Shown here piece by piece: positions 27,262 to 37,200 of a stretch of 64,000 nucleotides of DNA. A program made the position numbers and the translations under genes. The notes under the pieces are model-generated. The model was not told where the DNA came from and did no database searches. It saw only the letters and a list, made by a program, of their open reading frames with translations. Each line of letters opens with the position of its first letter. The stretch's first letter is position 1. Source of the stretch: Geobacter sp. UBA6151 (GTDB lineage: Bacteria > Desulfobacterota > Desulfuromonadia > Geobacterales > Pseudopelobacteraceae); the NCBI GenBank assembly GCA_002423105.1, contig DIUT01000030.1:1-64000 (forward strand), written 5' to 3'.

Positions 27262-30200
27262 CGGGCTTGTTCCATCCTTATGCTAAAATCAATCATCTGG
27301 TAGATCAGCTTACCGTCCACGGAGAGAAAACCGCTGGCCGTCATGAGTTGCTGTTGGTCGTCAATGGTGGTGATCCAGGCCTCCACAAGCACCTGGCGGT
27401 TGTCAGGCACCACTTGGCCGCGGTAGAGCCAGCGGTGTTTCTGCTCCAGAGCGACCGAGGCAAAAACCGTCCCATTCTGCCAGCCCCACCGCTCAACCGC
27501 CGCAAACTTCAGCAGTTGCTGGAATGACTCCAGCCCCAAAGAACCGGGGGTGACCGGGTCCTCAAAGAAATGGGCCTTGAAGAACCATTCATCGGGATTT
27601 ACCTGTTTGCTGCCCCTGATATAGCCCAGACCGGCTGGTCCGCCATCCGGCACATACAGTTCGATGCGGTCGATCATCCGCAACTGCATCTCCGGGAACG
27701 GCGCATCGGTTGGATAGGGCAGGTTTTGTCCACGGGCAATTTCGGCATCGGTGGGCTGATACGGCTGTGCATCGCGGATACCGACCTGATTGGCCAGGGC
27801 TTCTTTGGAGAAGAAGCCGAACATGGTTTCTCCCTCGTAAATCAGCCCTTGGTGGTCAGCCACGGAGAAATCAAACTCCTGGATAATCATACCGCCGCTG
27901 GTGGCCACCTTGGTCATGGTGGCACTACAGGTCAGGGTACCGTTTTTCGGGGTTACCGGCCGGTGCTGGATGGCGGTGCCGCCCAGGTTGCGGAAGGAGA
28001 TGTCGGTGGGGCTGGTCAGGGCTGAGCCCACATAGGCCGCCAGCCAGCCGCAGGGCTGCAGGGCCGCCTCCAGCAGCACGCAGAACGGCATGCGCGGTTG
28101 ACGGTCAGCTCTAAAGAACCAGGCGTCAGGCGGCAGATCGTACTGGGCTTCGGCCAAGGCTCCGGCCTGCATCTGCCAGGGCTCTCCCCTGACTGCAGTC
28201 ACCCGGTCCATGAACTGAAACGGCGGACCGGGCAGACGGGCTATTTTTCGCTGGTGGTCGAAGATGCGATACGGTTCGCCGAACCCTTCCGAAGGCTTAC
28301 CGTTGCTGTAGGCCAGGATCTGATGTTTTGTGTATATGGCTGGCTTGATGTAGCTTTCCCCCTCACCCCGGCCCTCTCCCGTCAGGGGAGAGGGAGCAAC
28401 TACATCCCCCCTCCCTTGATGGGAGGGGGACAGGGGGAGGGTGTTGTTCTGCTGTTTCCACAGAGCTTGCAACTGTTCCCCGGTGGTGCCGGAGAGGCGG
28501 CAGGACATGCTGGTGATCTCCACAATCGGCTTGCCGTCGGCATACATCAGGGCATCCACCACCACGTACGGTTCCGGCCGGTAGCCGATCTCTCGGATGG
28601 TCACCTCGTAGGTTACCACCTTTGTCGTTTCCAGTACCTGACCGCGGCAGCAGAGCTTGCTGGCCACGCCGGGCACCGGTTCCCACGCTGCGCTGTCCGC
28701 CTCGGCCACCCAGCCCATGCGCAGCAGCAGGATGCGCAGGGTATGCATGCAGCATTCGTACATGAGCGTTCCCGGCATAACCCGGTCATCCACGAAATGG
28801 CAGGTGATGAACCAGTCGTCCGGGTGAATGTCGGCCTCGGCCCTGATCTGCCCAAGACCGTAGCGGCCACCCTCCGGGATGATCTCATTGACCCGGTGTA
28901 CCAGCCGCATCCGTCGGCCTGGAATGGTCAAAGGCTGCCTGACTGACAGACCGGCGAACAACGGGCCGAAGCAACCAGCCAGGTCACCTGCACGCAGGCG
29001 GTCAAGCTGGTTGTCATCGTAGTGTTCCCTGGCCAGCTGCAGCAGTTCCTGCCAGCCGGGCTGGCGGATGCCGCTGGTGGGGCGCAGGTCTATGGCTGGC
29101 CGGACGATCCCTTTGCCTGCCTCCAGGGCGGCTGCCGAGAAGAATCCGGCACAGCCGTCCCGCATGGACAAAAGTGGTTCGCCGTTCACGGTGGCCTCGA
29201 AGAAGAAGCGGAACAGCCAGGTGTCCCCCTGGCGGAAGAAGCGCTCGATACGGATATCGTAGTGGATGATTTCGCCGGGACCGGGCAGGCTGCGGTGGAA
29301 GGTGACCACGGCATCCAGCAGACGGTAGACCGCCAGTCCCCTGGTGATGAAGTCGATCCCCAGGTAGCCGGACAGAAACAGATCGGCCTGACCGGCTTCC
29401 ACCGCGATGCAAGTGGGGATGCGGCCATTATCCAGGTACCAGGCACCTGCCAGGATATCATGCTCGGTCACCACCCGGCCGCTGGTCATGGAGCAGGGCT
29501 CTCCCTCCACAGTGATGATCCGGTCCACCAGCATCAGCGGTTCGTCGGGTAGCCTGACTCTGGTGGGGAAACTGTCCACCTGGGCAAACTGCGGCCCCAG
29601 CATCCGGGCCACTGAGCCGATGGCGAATTCAAGACACATTTCACGGTTGAAGGTGCAAGGCTGATCACTCCCCCTCCCTTGATGGGAGGGGGTAGGGGGG
29701 AGGGAGATGGTGGAAAGAGTGGCCGTACTGGTGCCCTGCCCCCCACCCTGACCCTCTCCCACCAGGGGGGAGGGAATTGTTTCAGGAACATCATCCCCCA
29801 GTGCCTGACGCAGCGACATCTCCAACGACATGGCTTGGGCCATGGACTGGGTGATGTTCGTGCTGAAGTTCAGGAATGCCTCATGGGCCGCCTGACCTGC
29901 AGACTGGGCCTGGGCAAATTCCTGCAGCAACACTGTGTCCCCCCTCCCTTGATAGGAGGGGGTCGGGGGGAGGGTGAAGGGAGCTGAGTAACTGAAGTCA
30001 GAGTTATTAATGGCTTTATGGGAATGAACAGGTTGCAGCCGGGGCGGATGAAACTGCCTGCCGCCCATGGTCAGCCGCACTGCGGGGGCAGAACCGGCAT
30101 CTGCCACGGTTGCCTCTGCCTGGGCATACAGCGGAGACAGGTCAACGGGCAGACGTTCGGCCACCAGGGCGGCCAGAAAGCGCAACAGCGCCGAAAGCGG

Positions 30201-33200
30201 ATCAATGCCGGGAAAGCAGGCGGAAACGGCCAGATGGGGCCGCTCGCCAAGGATACGGCTGATCATCCGGCTGCAGGAGTTGCCCGGCCCCATCTCCAGG
30301 AACAGGCGCACGCCGTCCTGCCAGGCGGTTTCCACCAGACGCGGGAAATCGATCTCCTGCACCGACTGGGTGACAATGGCGTCGGCGGCATTTTCCCGGT
30401 TCAACTGATAGGCAGCACCTTTGGCGCCGCTGTAGAAGATAACGCCAGCGGGTGGCCGGGTGTCGAACAGGTGCAGGTTGCGATATTCCTTGGTCACCGC
30501 CCTGGCCACGTCGCAATGGACGGTGGTTACCCCCTGCAGCGGGAAAAAATGGGCGCCGGAGGCTTCGACAACCGCCCGGACCCCTGCGGCATCACCGCCG
30601 ATAACACATTCATGCGGGGTATTGACGATCAGCAGGTAGACCCGTGGCCGGTCTTTGAGCAGGGTGCGCACTGTTGCTTCAGCCGCTGCCAGCACGCCGA
30701 TGCTCCAGTCAACGGTTTCGTTTTCGTTCATGCCCCATATCTGACGGGCGGCGCGGCACTCTCCGGCCAGATCGCGGGTAAAGAGGGTTGATGCCTGCAT
30801 CCGGGCCAGCATCTCGTCCCGCTCCTGCCAAGCCCGCAGGGCAAAGAGCGAGGCGGTTTCTCCCAGGCTGTAGCCGATTGCCGCCTCCGGCCTGATGCCG
30901 AAAGATTGCACCAGATCGGCAACAACGCAGCCGGTGGCCACCTGCCCGAAGATCAGGGCCTGATGGTTGGTATCGATTTCCGTCCGGTCTGCGCCGTTCC
31001 AGAACAGTTCCGGATGGAACTGGTTGCGCAGGTAGCGGTTTTCATGGTCTTGTCTGCGTAAAATGGCGGGCCAGCGGGCGGACAGCTCCATGGCCATACC
31101 GGCAAAATGGTTGCCGGAACCGGGAAACACAAAGGCTATCTTCCCGGAACCGCCAAGGGGAGCAGGGTTGAAAAACAGCCGGTCACGCAGGGCAGGGGGG
31201 ATAACCGGCAGGGTGGCATTGTCTTCCGTCTGAACCGTACGCAGGCCCAGTTCCAGCAGGGCGAGCAGTTCTTCACGGTTGCGGGCCACCAGGGTCAGGG
31301 CCAGTGGTTTCGCCTCTGCCGTCGTGCCCTGCAGATGGCGTTGACGGGCCAGTGCGGACAGCTTGTTATCCGATACGGCAGCGGTCTCTTGACGCAGATG
31401 TTCGATTTCCGAAAGCAGTTCCCGGCGGTTCTCACCTGCAAGCACAAAGAGCGATTCCGCCGGTATTCCCAGCGGCTCAGGAGCGGTTACCCTCATCCCC
31501 TCCCTTCTCCCAGAGGGAGAAGGGCAAGCTTGACCCTCTCCCTCTGGGAGAGGGTGGCCAAAGGCCGGGTGAGGGTTTTCCCACCCTTCCAGCAGGACGT
31601 GGTGGCAGGAGCCGTCCACGCCAAAGACGCCGACTCCGGCCCGGCGCGGGCCATCGGCCCGGTTGCGCAGCCAGTAGCGGGGAGTGGTGGCAAGGTACAA
31701 CGGGCTTGTACCGGAAACCTGTTCCAAGGGCGCAGATGGTGCGCCGCAGGGGGGGATGATCTCCTGATGCAGGGCCAGGCAGCAGCGGACCAGGGAAGCC
31801 AGACCCGATGCCGCGCCGGTATGGCCGATCGATCCACTCAGGCTGGAAACGGCGCAGGAGCGCGGCTGATGAACCGCTCCGTAGCAGTCCGCCAGGGCTG
31901 CTGCCTCCATGCGGTCTTCCGCAGGGTGCCCGCTTCCGTGCGCTTCCAGATAGCTGACTGTGGACAGATCGATGCCTGAATCGCTACAGGCCCGCTGCAC
32001 AGCCAGATTGTAGGCTGCCTGCTGCGGGATAACGGTTGTACCACCGGAGCTGCCGATGCCGCGAATGACCGCGTAAATGCGGTCGCCGTCTTTTTCGGCA
32101 TCGGAAAGCCGCTTGAGTACCAGCGCAGCAGCACCTTCGCCCACCAGACTGCCGTCGGCCCCCTGGTCAAAGGGAGTGGTTGCGCCGGAGCGGGACAGTT
32201 CTCTCGTTTCGTGGTGTCCCAGCACGGCCCGCAGGTCACCGGCCAGATCAACCGCCCCCACCAGGGCGCGGTCAAGTTCCCCCTGTTGAAGCTGTCTGAC
32301 AGCGGTTTCCAGGGCGCGGATGCCGGAGCTTTCCTCACTGGACAGGGTAAAGCCGGGACCGCCGAACCTGAATTCCCGGGCGATCCTGCTGGCAACGATG
32401 TTGCCCAGCGCTCCCATGGTGCGGTTGGCGTTAAGCGGCGGTCCGGCAGCCTCCCGCAATTGTGTTGTCCAGTTGTCCAGTTCTTCCGGCGACAGATCCA
32501 GTCCGGCATCCTTTGCCCAGCGGGCGGCTTGTTCTGCCAGGGACCAGCGGAAGCTGAAGTTGGTACTGTTCAGGTCAAGGGCGATACCCACAAAGACGCC
32601 GCTGCGCTGGTTGCCTTCCCGGCCGATACCGGCATCGGCAAGGGCTCCGGCAGCGGTTGTAAGCATCAGAAGCTGCTGGGGTAACATCTCTTCCAGTTCT
32701 TTGGGGGGGATACGGAACTGGGTTGCAGCCACATCAAGGCTGTTCAGATAGAAACCGTTGAAGGTCGTCTGATCCAGCCCCAGCTCTTTAAACCATTTAC
32801 TTTGTCCGGCGTTCCACCATGTTGAGGGTGGGGCTGGCTGAATAACCTCATCGCCGCCCAGCAACCGCTGCTGGACTGCGCTCAGTCCTTGCCAGGGACC
32901 GAAACTGGCGTCCATGCCGACAATGGCTATCGGCTCGGGTGGCGGTGTTTGTAGGGGCGTATTGCTATACGCCCCTACTGGAATCCACTCTTCCACCAGT
33001 AAGTGAGCGTTGATACCGCCGAAGCCGAAGGCGCTGACCGCTGACCGGCGCGGAATGCCGTCGCCGCGGCGTTGCCAGGGAGTGCTGGAGGTCAGTACCG
33101 TAAAGGGGCTGTTGTCCAGGTTCATACCCGGCTGCGGACGGTTGAAGTTGGCGGTGGGGGGCAGGGTTTCATGCTGCATGGCCAGCAGCACCTTGGTCAG

Positions 33201-34295
33201 GGCTGCAGCTCCGGCAGCGGTGAGCAGATGACCGATGTTGGACTTGACCGAGCCGATCACGCAACGTTGCGCCTGTTCGGGAATACCCTGCCACAACTCC
33301 CGCAGGCTGGCCACTTCCACGGCGTCTCCCACCGGGGTGCCGGTGGCATGGCATTCGATCAGATCGATATCATCCGGGTTCCAGCCTGCCTGAGCATAGG
33401 CGGCGGACATGGCCCGCACCTGGCCTTCCGACGAAGGGGCCAACAGACTGCCGCCCAGGTCGTTGGAAAGTCCGATCCCCCTAATGACGCCGTAAATGCG
33501 GTCGCCATGGGCCAGGGCATCCTCCAGCCGTTTCAGCAGGAAGATGCCAGCTCCTTCGCCCACCAGCAGGCCGTCGCCGGAGGCGTCCAGCGGCGCTGCA
33601 ATGCCTCGTTTGGATAATGCCCGCAATTGCGAAAATCCCATCTGGGTATACAAGGGGTCGGGACGGGAGACACCGCCGGTCAGCATGGCGTCGGCACGGC
33701 CGGAGCGCAGTTCGTCCATGGCCAGTTTGATGGCGTAGAGGGAGGAGGCGCAGGCAGCGTCCAGGGTGCAGTGACCGCCGCTCAGACCGAGGCTTTCGGC
33801 AAGGATGCCTGCCGGTAATCCGGCAACATAGCGGTTCAACGGGGCAATAGCGGTTTGTTGTGCGGAACTGCCGGTCAAGGCTTCTTCAAAGGTCCTGCCC
33901 AGCCACTGCCGGGCCAGTCCGGCGGAGGATTCAGTGGGTAGCGCCAGATTGCCGATGATGACACCGGTGCGGGAACGGTCCAGCTGTCCGGTTTGCGCAT
34001 CGTTAAAGGCCAATGTGCCGGCAGTGACCAGCAGGTGAAACAGCGGGTCCAATCCTGCCAGGCCCTCAACAGAGGGGACGCGGTCAATGAAACAACCCTT
34101 GCGGGAGTAAACATGGTCAGGCTTTGCCACCTCCGGATCAAAGGCGGCATCGGGGGACAGATGCCAGCGGCCTGCCGGGACGTCACGCACTGCGCTCTGC
34201 CCGTTACGGATGTTATCCCAGAAACGGCCGATATCCGGGGCATCGGGAAAGATACTACCGATCCCGACAATGGCGATTGAAGGCGGATGCTGCAT
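27258..34295 (-). CDS. pfaC: PfaC-type PUFA synthase subunit: KS-CLF-AT-DH-DH
   Basis: From ATG 34295 the protein has 2,345 residues. Domains: an active ketosynthase (about 5-435; Cys182 in DAACASSL, His316 in HATGTP, His356 in NIGH); a chain-length-factor-like ketosynthase (455-905) in which Glu655 replaces the Cys (TLSSEESSG); an acyltransferase (1050-1385, Ser1143 in GYSLGE); then two FabA-like double-hotdog dehydratase domains (1548-1935 and 1985-2345) with His1833 in CHFVDDRVMPG and His2242 in AHFFEDPVTPG. It performs condensation and the dehydration/isomerisation that sets methylene-interrupted cis double bonds. The acyltransferase takes the place of a separate pfaB. In-frame palindromic repeats occupy every junction between these major domains (residues 440-449, 907-935, 1441-1453, 1507-1543, 1952-1980). 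An earlier frame start at 34463 lies inside pfaA; ATG 34295 is one base after the pfaA stop. Confidence 0.93.
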   Translation of the reverse strand: MQHPPSIAIVGIGSIFPDAPDIGRFWDNIRNGQSAVRDVPAGRWHLSPDAAFDPEVAKPDHVYSRKGCFIDRVPSVEGLAGLDPLFHLLVTAGTLAFNDAQTGQLDRSRTGVIIGNLALPTESSAGLARQWLGRTFEEALTGSSAQQTAIAPLNRYVAGLPAGILAESLGLSGGHCTLDAACASSLYAIKLAMDELRSGRADAMLTGGVSRPDPLYTQMGFSQLRALSKRGIAAPLDASGDGLLVGEGAGIFLLKRLEDALAHGDRIYGVIRGIGLSNDLGGSLLAPSSEGQVRAMSAAYAQAGWNPDDIDLIECHATGTPVGDAVEVASLRELWQGIPEQAQRCVIGSVKSNIGHLLTAAGAAALTKVLLAMQHETLPPTANFNRPQPGMNLDNSPFTVLTSSTPWQRRGDGIPRRSAVSAFGFGGINAHLLVEEWIPVGAYSNTPLQTPPPEPIAIVGMDASFGPWQGLSAVQQRLLGGDEVIQPAPPSTWWNAGQSKWFKELGLDQTTFNGFYLNSLDVAATQFRIPPKELEEMLPQQLLMLTTAAGALADAGIGREGNQRSGVFVGIALDLNSTNFSFRWSLAEQAARWAKDAGLDLSPEELDNWTTQLREAAGPPLNANRTMGALGNIVASRIAREFRFGGPGFTLSSEESSGIRALETAVRQLQQGELDRALVGAVDLAGDLRAVLGHHETRELSRSGATTPFDQGADGSLVGEGAAALVLKRLSDAEKDGDRIYAVIRGIGSSGGTTVIPQQAAYNLAVQRACSDSGIDLSTVSYLEAHGSGHPAEDRMEAAALADCYGAVHQPRSCAVSSLSGSIGHTGAASGLASLVRCCLALHQEIIPPCGAPSAPLEQVSGTSPLYLATTPRYWLRNRADGPRRAGVGVFGVDGSCHHVLLEGWENPHPAFGHPLPEGEGQACPSPSGRREGMRVTAPEPLGIPAESLFVLAGENRRELLSEIEHLRQETAAVSDNKLSALARQRHLQGTTAEAKPLALTLVARNREELLALLELGLRTVQTEDNATLPVIPPALRDRLFFNPAPLGGSGKIAFVFPGSGNHFAGMAMELSARWPAILRRQDHENRYLRNQFHPELFWNGADRTEIDTNHQALIFGQVATGCVVADLVQSFGIRPEAAIGYSLGETASLFALRAWQERDEMLARMQASTLFTRDLAGECRAARQIWGMNENETVDWSIGVLAAAEATVRTLLKDRPRVYLLIVNTPHECVIGGDAAGVRAVVEASGAHFFPLQGVTTVHCDVARAVTKEYRNLHLFDTRPPAGVIFYSGAKGAAYQLNRENAADAIVTQSVQEIDFPRLVETAWQDGVRLFLEMGPGNSCSRMISRILGERPHLAVSACFPGIDPLSALLRFLAALVAERLPVDLSPLYAQAEATVADAGSAPAVRLTMGGRQFHPPRLQPVHSHKAINNSDFSYSAPFTLPPTPSYQGRGDTVLLQEFAQAQSAGQAAHEAFLNFSTNITQSMAQAMSLEMSLRQALGDDVPETIPSPLVGEGQGGGQGTSTATLSTISLPPTPSHQGRGSDQPCTFNREMCLEFAIGSVARMLGPQFAQVDSFPTRVRLPDEPLMLVDRIITVEGEPCSMTSGRVVTEHDILAGAWYLDNGRIPTCIAVEAGQADLFLSGYLGIDFITRGLAVYRLLDAVVTFHRSLPGPGEIIHYDIRIERFFRQGDTWLFRFFFEATVNGEPLLSMRDGCAGFFSAAALEAGKGIVRPAIDLRPTSGIRQPGWQELLQLAREHYDDNQLDRLRAGDLAGCFGPLFAGLSVRQPLTIPGRRMRLVHRVNEIIPEGGRYGLGQIRAEADIHPDDWFITCHFVDDRVMPGTLMYECCMHTLRILLLRMGWVAEADSAAWEPVPGVASKLCCRGQVLETTKVVTYEVTIREIGYRPEPYVVVDALMYADGKPIVEITSMSCRLSGTTGEQLQALWKQQNNTLPLSPSHQGRGDVVAPSPLTGEGRGEGESYIKPAIYTKHQILAYSNGKPSEGFGEPYRIFDHQRKIARLPGPPFQFMDRVTAVRGEPWQMQAGALAEAQYDLPPDAWFFRADRQPRMPFCVLLEAALQPCGWLAAYVGSALTSPTDISFRNLGGTAIQHRPVTPKNGTLTCSATMTKVATSGGMIIQEFDFSVADHQGLIYEGETMFGFFSKEALANQVGIRDAQPYQPTDAEIARGQNLPYPTDAPFPEMQLRMIDRIELYVPDGGPAGLGYIRGSKQVNPDEWFFKAHFFEDPVTPGSLGLESFQQLLKFAAVERWGWQNGTVFASVALEQKHRWLYRGQVVPDNRQVLVEAWITTIDDQQQLMTASGFLSVDGKLIYQMIDFSIRMEQAR
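28357..28441. repeat. Palindromic repeat pair inside pfaC, between the two dehydratase domains
   Basis: Two linked GC-rich palindromes built on CCTCTCCC...GGGGAGAGGG and CCCTCCCTTGATGGGAGGGGG. In the protein they read LPLSPSHQGRGD and SPLTGEGRGEG (residues about 1952-1980). Same family as the elements at 29668, 29939 and 37551. Confidence 0.85.
29668..29776. repeat. Palindromic repeat pair inside pfaC, just before the first dehydratase
   Basis: CCCTCCCTTGATGGGAGGGGG with a G-rich tail, a 30-40 nt unique middle, and CCCTCTCCCACCAGGGGGGAG. Translated as PSPLVGEGQGGG and LPPTPSHQGRG (residues about 1507-1543), the same peptides and frame as the other family members. Confidence 0.85.
29939..29975. 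repeat. Single palindromic repeat inside pfaC, after the acyltransferase
   Basis: One half-unit, CCCTCCCTTGATAGGAGGGGG plus a G-rich tail, read as TLPPTPSYQGRGD (residues 1441-1453). It lacks the second partner palindrome seen in the paired copies. Confidence 0.8.
31491..31577. repeat. Palindromic repeat inside pfaC, between CLF and acyltransferase
   Basis: A diverged family member: CCCTTCTCCCAGAGGGAGAAGG and CCCTCTCCCTCTGGGAGAGGG as two adjacent palindromes, followed by GGCCAAAGGCCGGGTGAGGG. Translated as HPLPEGEGQACPSPSGRREG (residues about 907-935). Confidence 0.8.
32951..32978. repeat. 28-bp palindrome inside pfaC, between KS and CLF
   Basis: A perfect 11-bp inverted repeat, GTAGGGGCGTA / TACGCCCCTAC, around a 6-nt centre. 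It encodes VGAYSNTPLQ (residues 440-449). The ends match the GTAGGGGC...CCCCTAC elements after pyrB and carA. Confidence 0.8.
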
Positions 34296-34296
34296 C

Positions 34297-37200
34297 TCAG
34301 GCAACGTGACGCCCGGAAGCGTCCTGCTCGTTTTCGTCTGACAGGCGGTTGCGCTGGAATGCCCGTTCCAGCGACGGATCAATAACGCACTCATAGCCTT
34401 CAAGCCGTGCAACCAGTTTTCCGGTATGGCGGTCCAGGAATTCCACATCGGCGGTGGCACCATGCTCCCGCTCTGCGGTTACGCGGATGATGATCTGCGC
34501 TCCGTCACGGGGGAAGGTGTCATGGTACTGGCGGTAACGGCCGGCAAAGCAGGGTAGTGACGCTGCTCCGAAACGGTGAAAACTCCAGAGTATCATCAAC
34601 TGGAAGGCGCAATCCATAACCAGCGGATCTGACAGCCAGGAACTGCGCAACGGTTGCCGTATCCAGCGAGAAGGTTGCGGCGCTGCGTTGACCAGCGCGG
34701 CAATGCCCTTGGGATAACAGCTTTCAACCTGCTGGATACCCTGCAGATCAGGGCCGTGGAACAACCGCTGCGGATCGTAGAGCCTGCTGTTCAACGGGGC
34801 GTAAGGGGCAGCCGGTGGATCAGGTATGGAACGGATCCCCTCTGGCAACTGCTTGGCCAGCACAACCTCACCCCTGGCATGGAGCACGGGACGCTGGTCA
34901 TGTCCGGCGGCTCCGGTCAGTTCCACCGAGACAATGTACAAAGAATCCCGCTTTTCCGCACGACCGGCCATGACCTGCAACCCCAGGGTCTGGTTTGGTT
35001 CCATGGTTACCCCTTTGCAGATGCGCAGGTCGTTGAAACCGTGGAAATGCAGCCCCGGATTGCCGTGCAGGGCGCCATGGGAGAGCCATTCCATGATCAT
35101 GGCCATGGGCAGAACGGCATGGCCATCCATGACATGGGACTTGAGGAACGGGTAGTCCTCAACGGAAAGATTCAGGTTAAAAGCGCAGGAAAGCGGCTTG
35201 GCAGCAGCCGGTCCGGGAACGGCAAGCGGCTTGCCCGCTGCACCGGCCATGGCTACCACTTCAACCGGCTCTTCAGTGGAGGCGATCTCGCGGATCAGAA
35301 GTTCACCGCCGGCCTCAAGGGAAATCAGACCAATTCCCTCATCGGCAAAGACTTTTTTCAGGGCCGGTGTCACCATGCCCCCATCCCAGGGGCCCCAGTT
35401 AAAGCTGACCACACGGCAGCCGGGACGGCGGCGCGATTCGGCCTGGGCCAGTTTGTTGAGTACTTCGTTGGCCACGGCGTAGTCCACCTGGCCTTTGCGG
35501 CCAAAACGGCCGGTGGTGGAGCCGAACAGGGCGATGAAGCGCAGATGATCGTCACTGGTTGCATCCAGCAGTGTCCGTAAGCCCGATACCTTGGTGCCGT
35601 AGACCAGAGCAAACTGTTCGCTGGTCTTGTCCGTAATCAGGCGGTCAGCCAACACACCGGCGCCGTGGACAATGCCCCGGATCGGCCCGTATTCCTTGCG
35701 GATATCCTGCATCAGTGCGGAAATGGCCTCGCTGTCCCGTATGTCAACGGAACGGTAGATGGCCTGACCACCGGCAGCCCCGACCCGTGCCAGGGTGGAG
35801 CGCAGCTCCCGACCGGCAAGGATGGTGCGGTACTGCTCCTCAATCTCGCGGGGGTGCAGTTTTCCGGTGGCATGCTCCAGAATGCCCCGCTTGATCATGC
35901 TTTCATCGGTCAGCAATTCCAGCCAGGCCGGTTCCGGCATCAGCTCGGAACTCCGCCCCAGCAGTACCAGCAACGGTTTGAACGCCTCTGCCAACGCTAC
36001 CACAGCGGCAGTGGTGACTCCCCGTCCGCCACCGGTTACCACCACCACGTCGCCGGGATTGATCGGTGCGGTTTCCGGCGCTTTCAGCGCAGGCAGATCA
36101 GCCAACTCAAGCATGAACCTGCCCTGGGGATTCAGGCCAACCTCAACCGGTCCGCTGCGGAACAGTTCAGCGGCAACCGCCTTTGCTGCGGAGGTACGGT
36201 CTTCAAAACCGCCCAGGTCGATGGCTTTGCAGAAAACGTCCGACCATTCCCTTGATGCAGTCTTTGCCAGCCCTGCCAGCCCGCCGGAAAGCGGGTCAAC
36301 CAGAATACTTGCTTCTCCGCAGCCGAAGTAGCCGTCAAGGCGGGAAATGGTGGTAAAGAGGGCGCCTTTTCCGGTGGCCGCAGACCTGCGCAGATTTGGC
36401 GCAGCACTCTTCAGCAGCAGGAAGGCATTCTCAAGGAAGCGGTCGTCGGAACCGGTTGAAGGAGCCACAATGACCAGTCCGGCAATATCAACCTTTGTTG
36501 TGGACTCTGCCGCTTCTTCAATATCCACCAGCCTGACGGTGCGGCCTGCGCTGCGTAACAGCGAACAGAGCTTTTCGGCAAAGGGGGAGGCATCGTTGGT
36601 CACCCAGATTTCGCCATCCAGTGATACGGCAACTGCTTCAGCTTCAACCGGCAATGGGCTGGGGGTGATGGCGCTACGGTTGACGGTCTGTTGTGTTGTA
36701 GGCGCAGGTACTGCAGCGGGAGAGATATTTTCCGTTGTCTGTGAAGCTACAGGAGTGCTACATGCAACCGTGTCTGCCCCCAGATAGGCTGAGATATCGC
36801 CCAGGGTACGCAGGGCACCCAACTGTTCGGGGCCGATGACCGGTGAGCCGGGCAAGCGCTCCTGTAGTGCAGAAAGTATCTCCACCCGCTTGATGGAGTC
36901 TATCCCCAAGTCCGAATCCATGCCCATATCCAGTTCCAGCATTTCCACCGGATAGCCGGTCTTCTCGGCTACCACGGACAGCAGGGTTGCGGTGACGTTA
37001 CCGGCAACTGCTACCGGGGTACTGTTTGCAGCAGTTGCGCCTGCCCCCAGATAGGTGGCGATGTCGCCCAGGGTACGCAGGGTGCCCAACTGTTCCGGGC
37101 CGATGACCGGTGAGCCGGGAAGCCGTTCCTGCAGGGCGGAGAGGATTTCCACTCGCTTGATGGAGTCTATCCCCAAGTCCGAATCCATGCCCATATCCAG

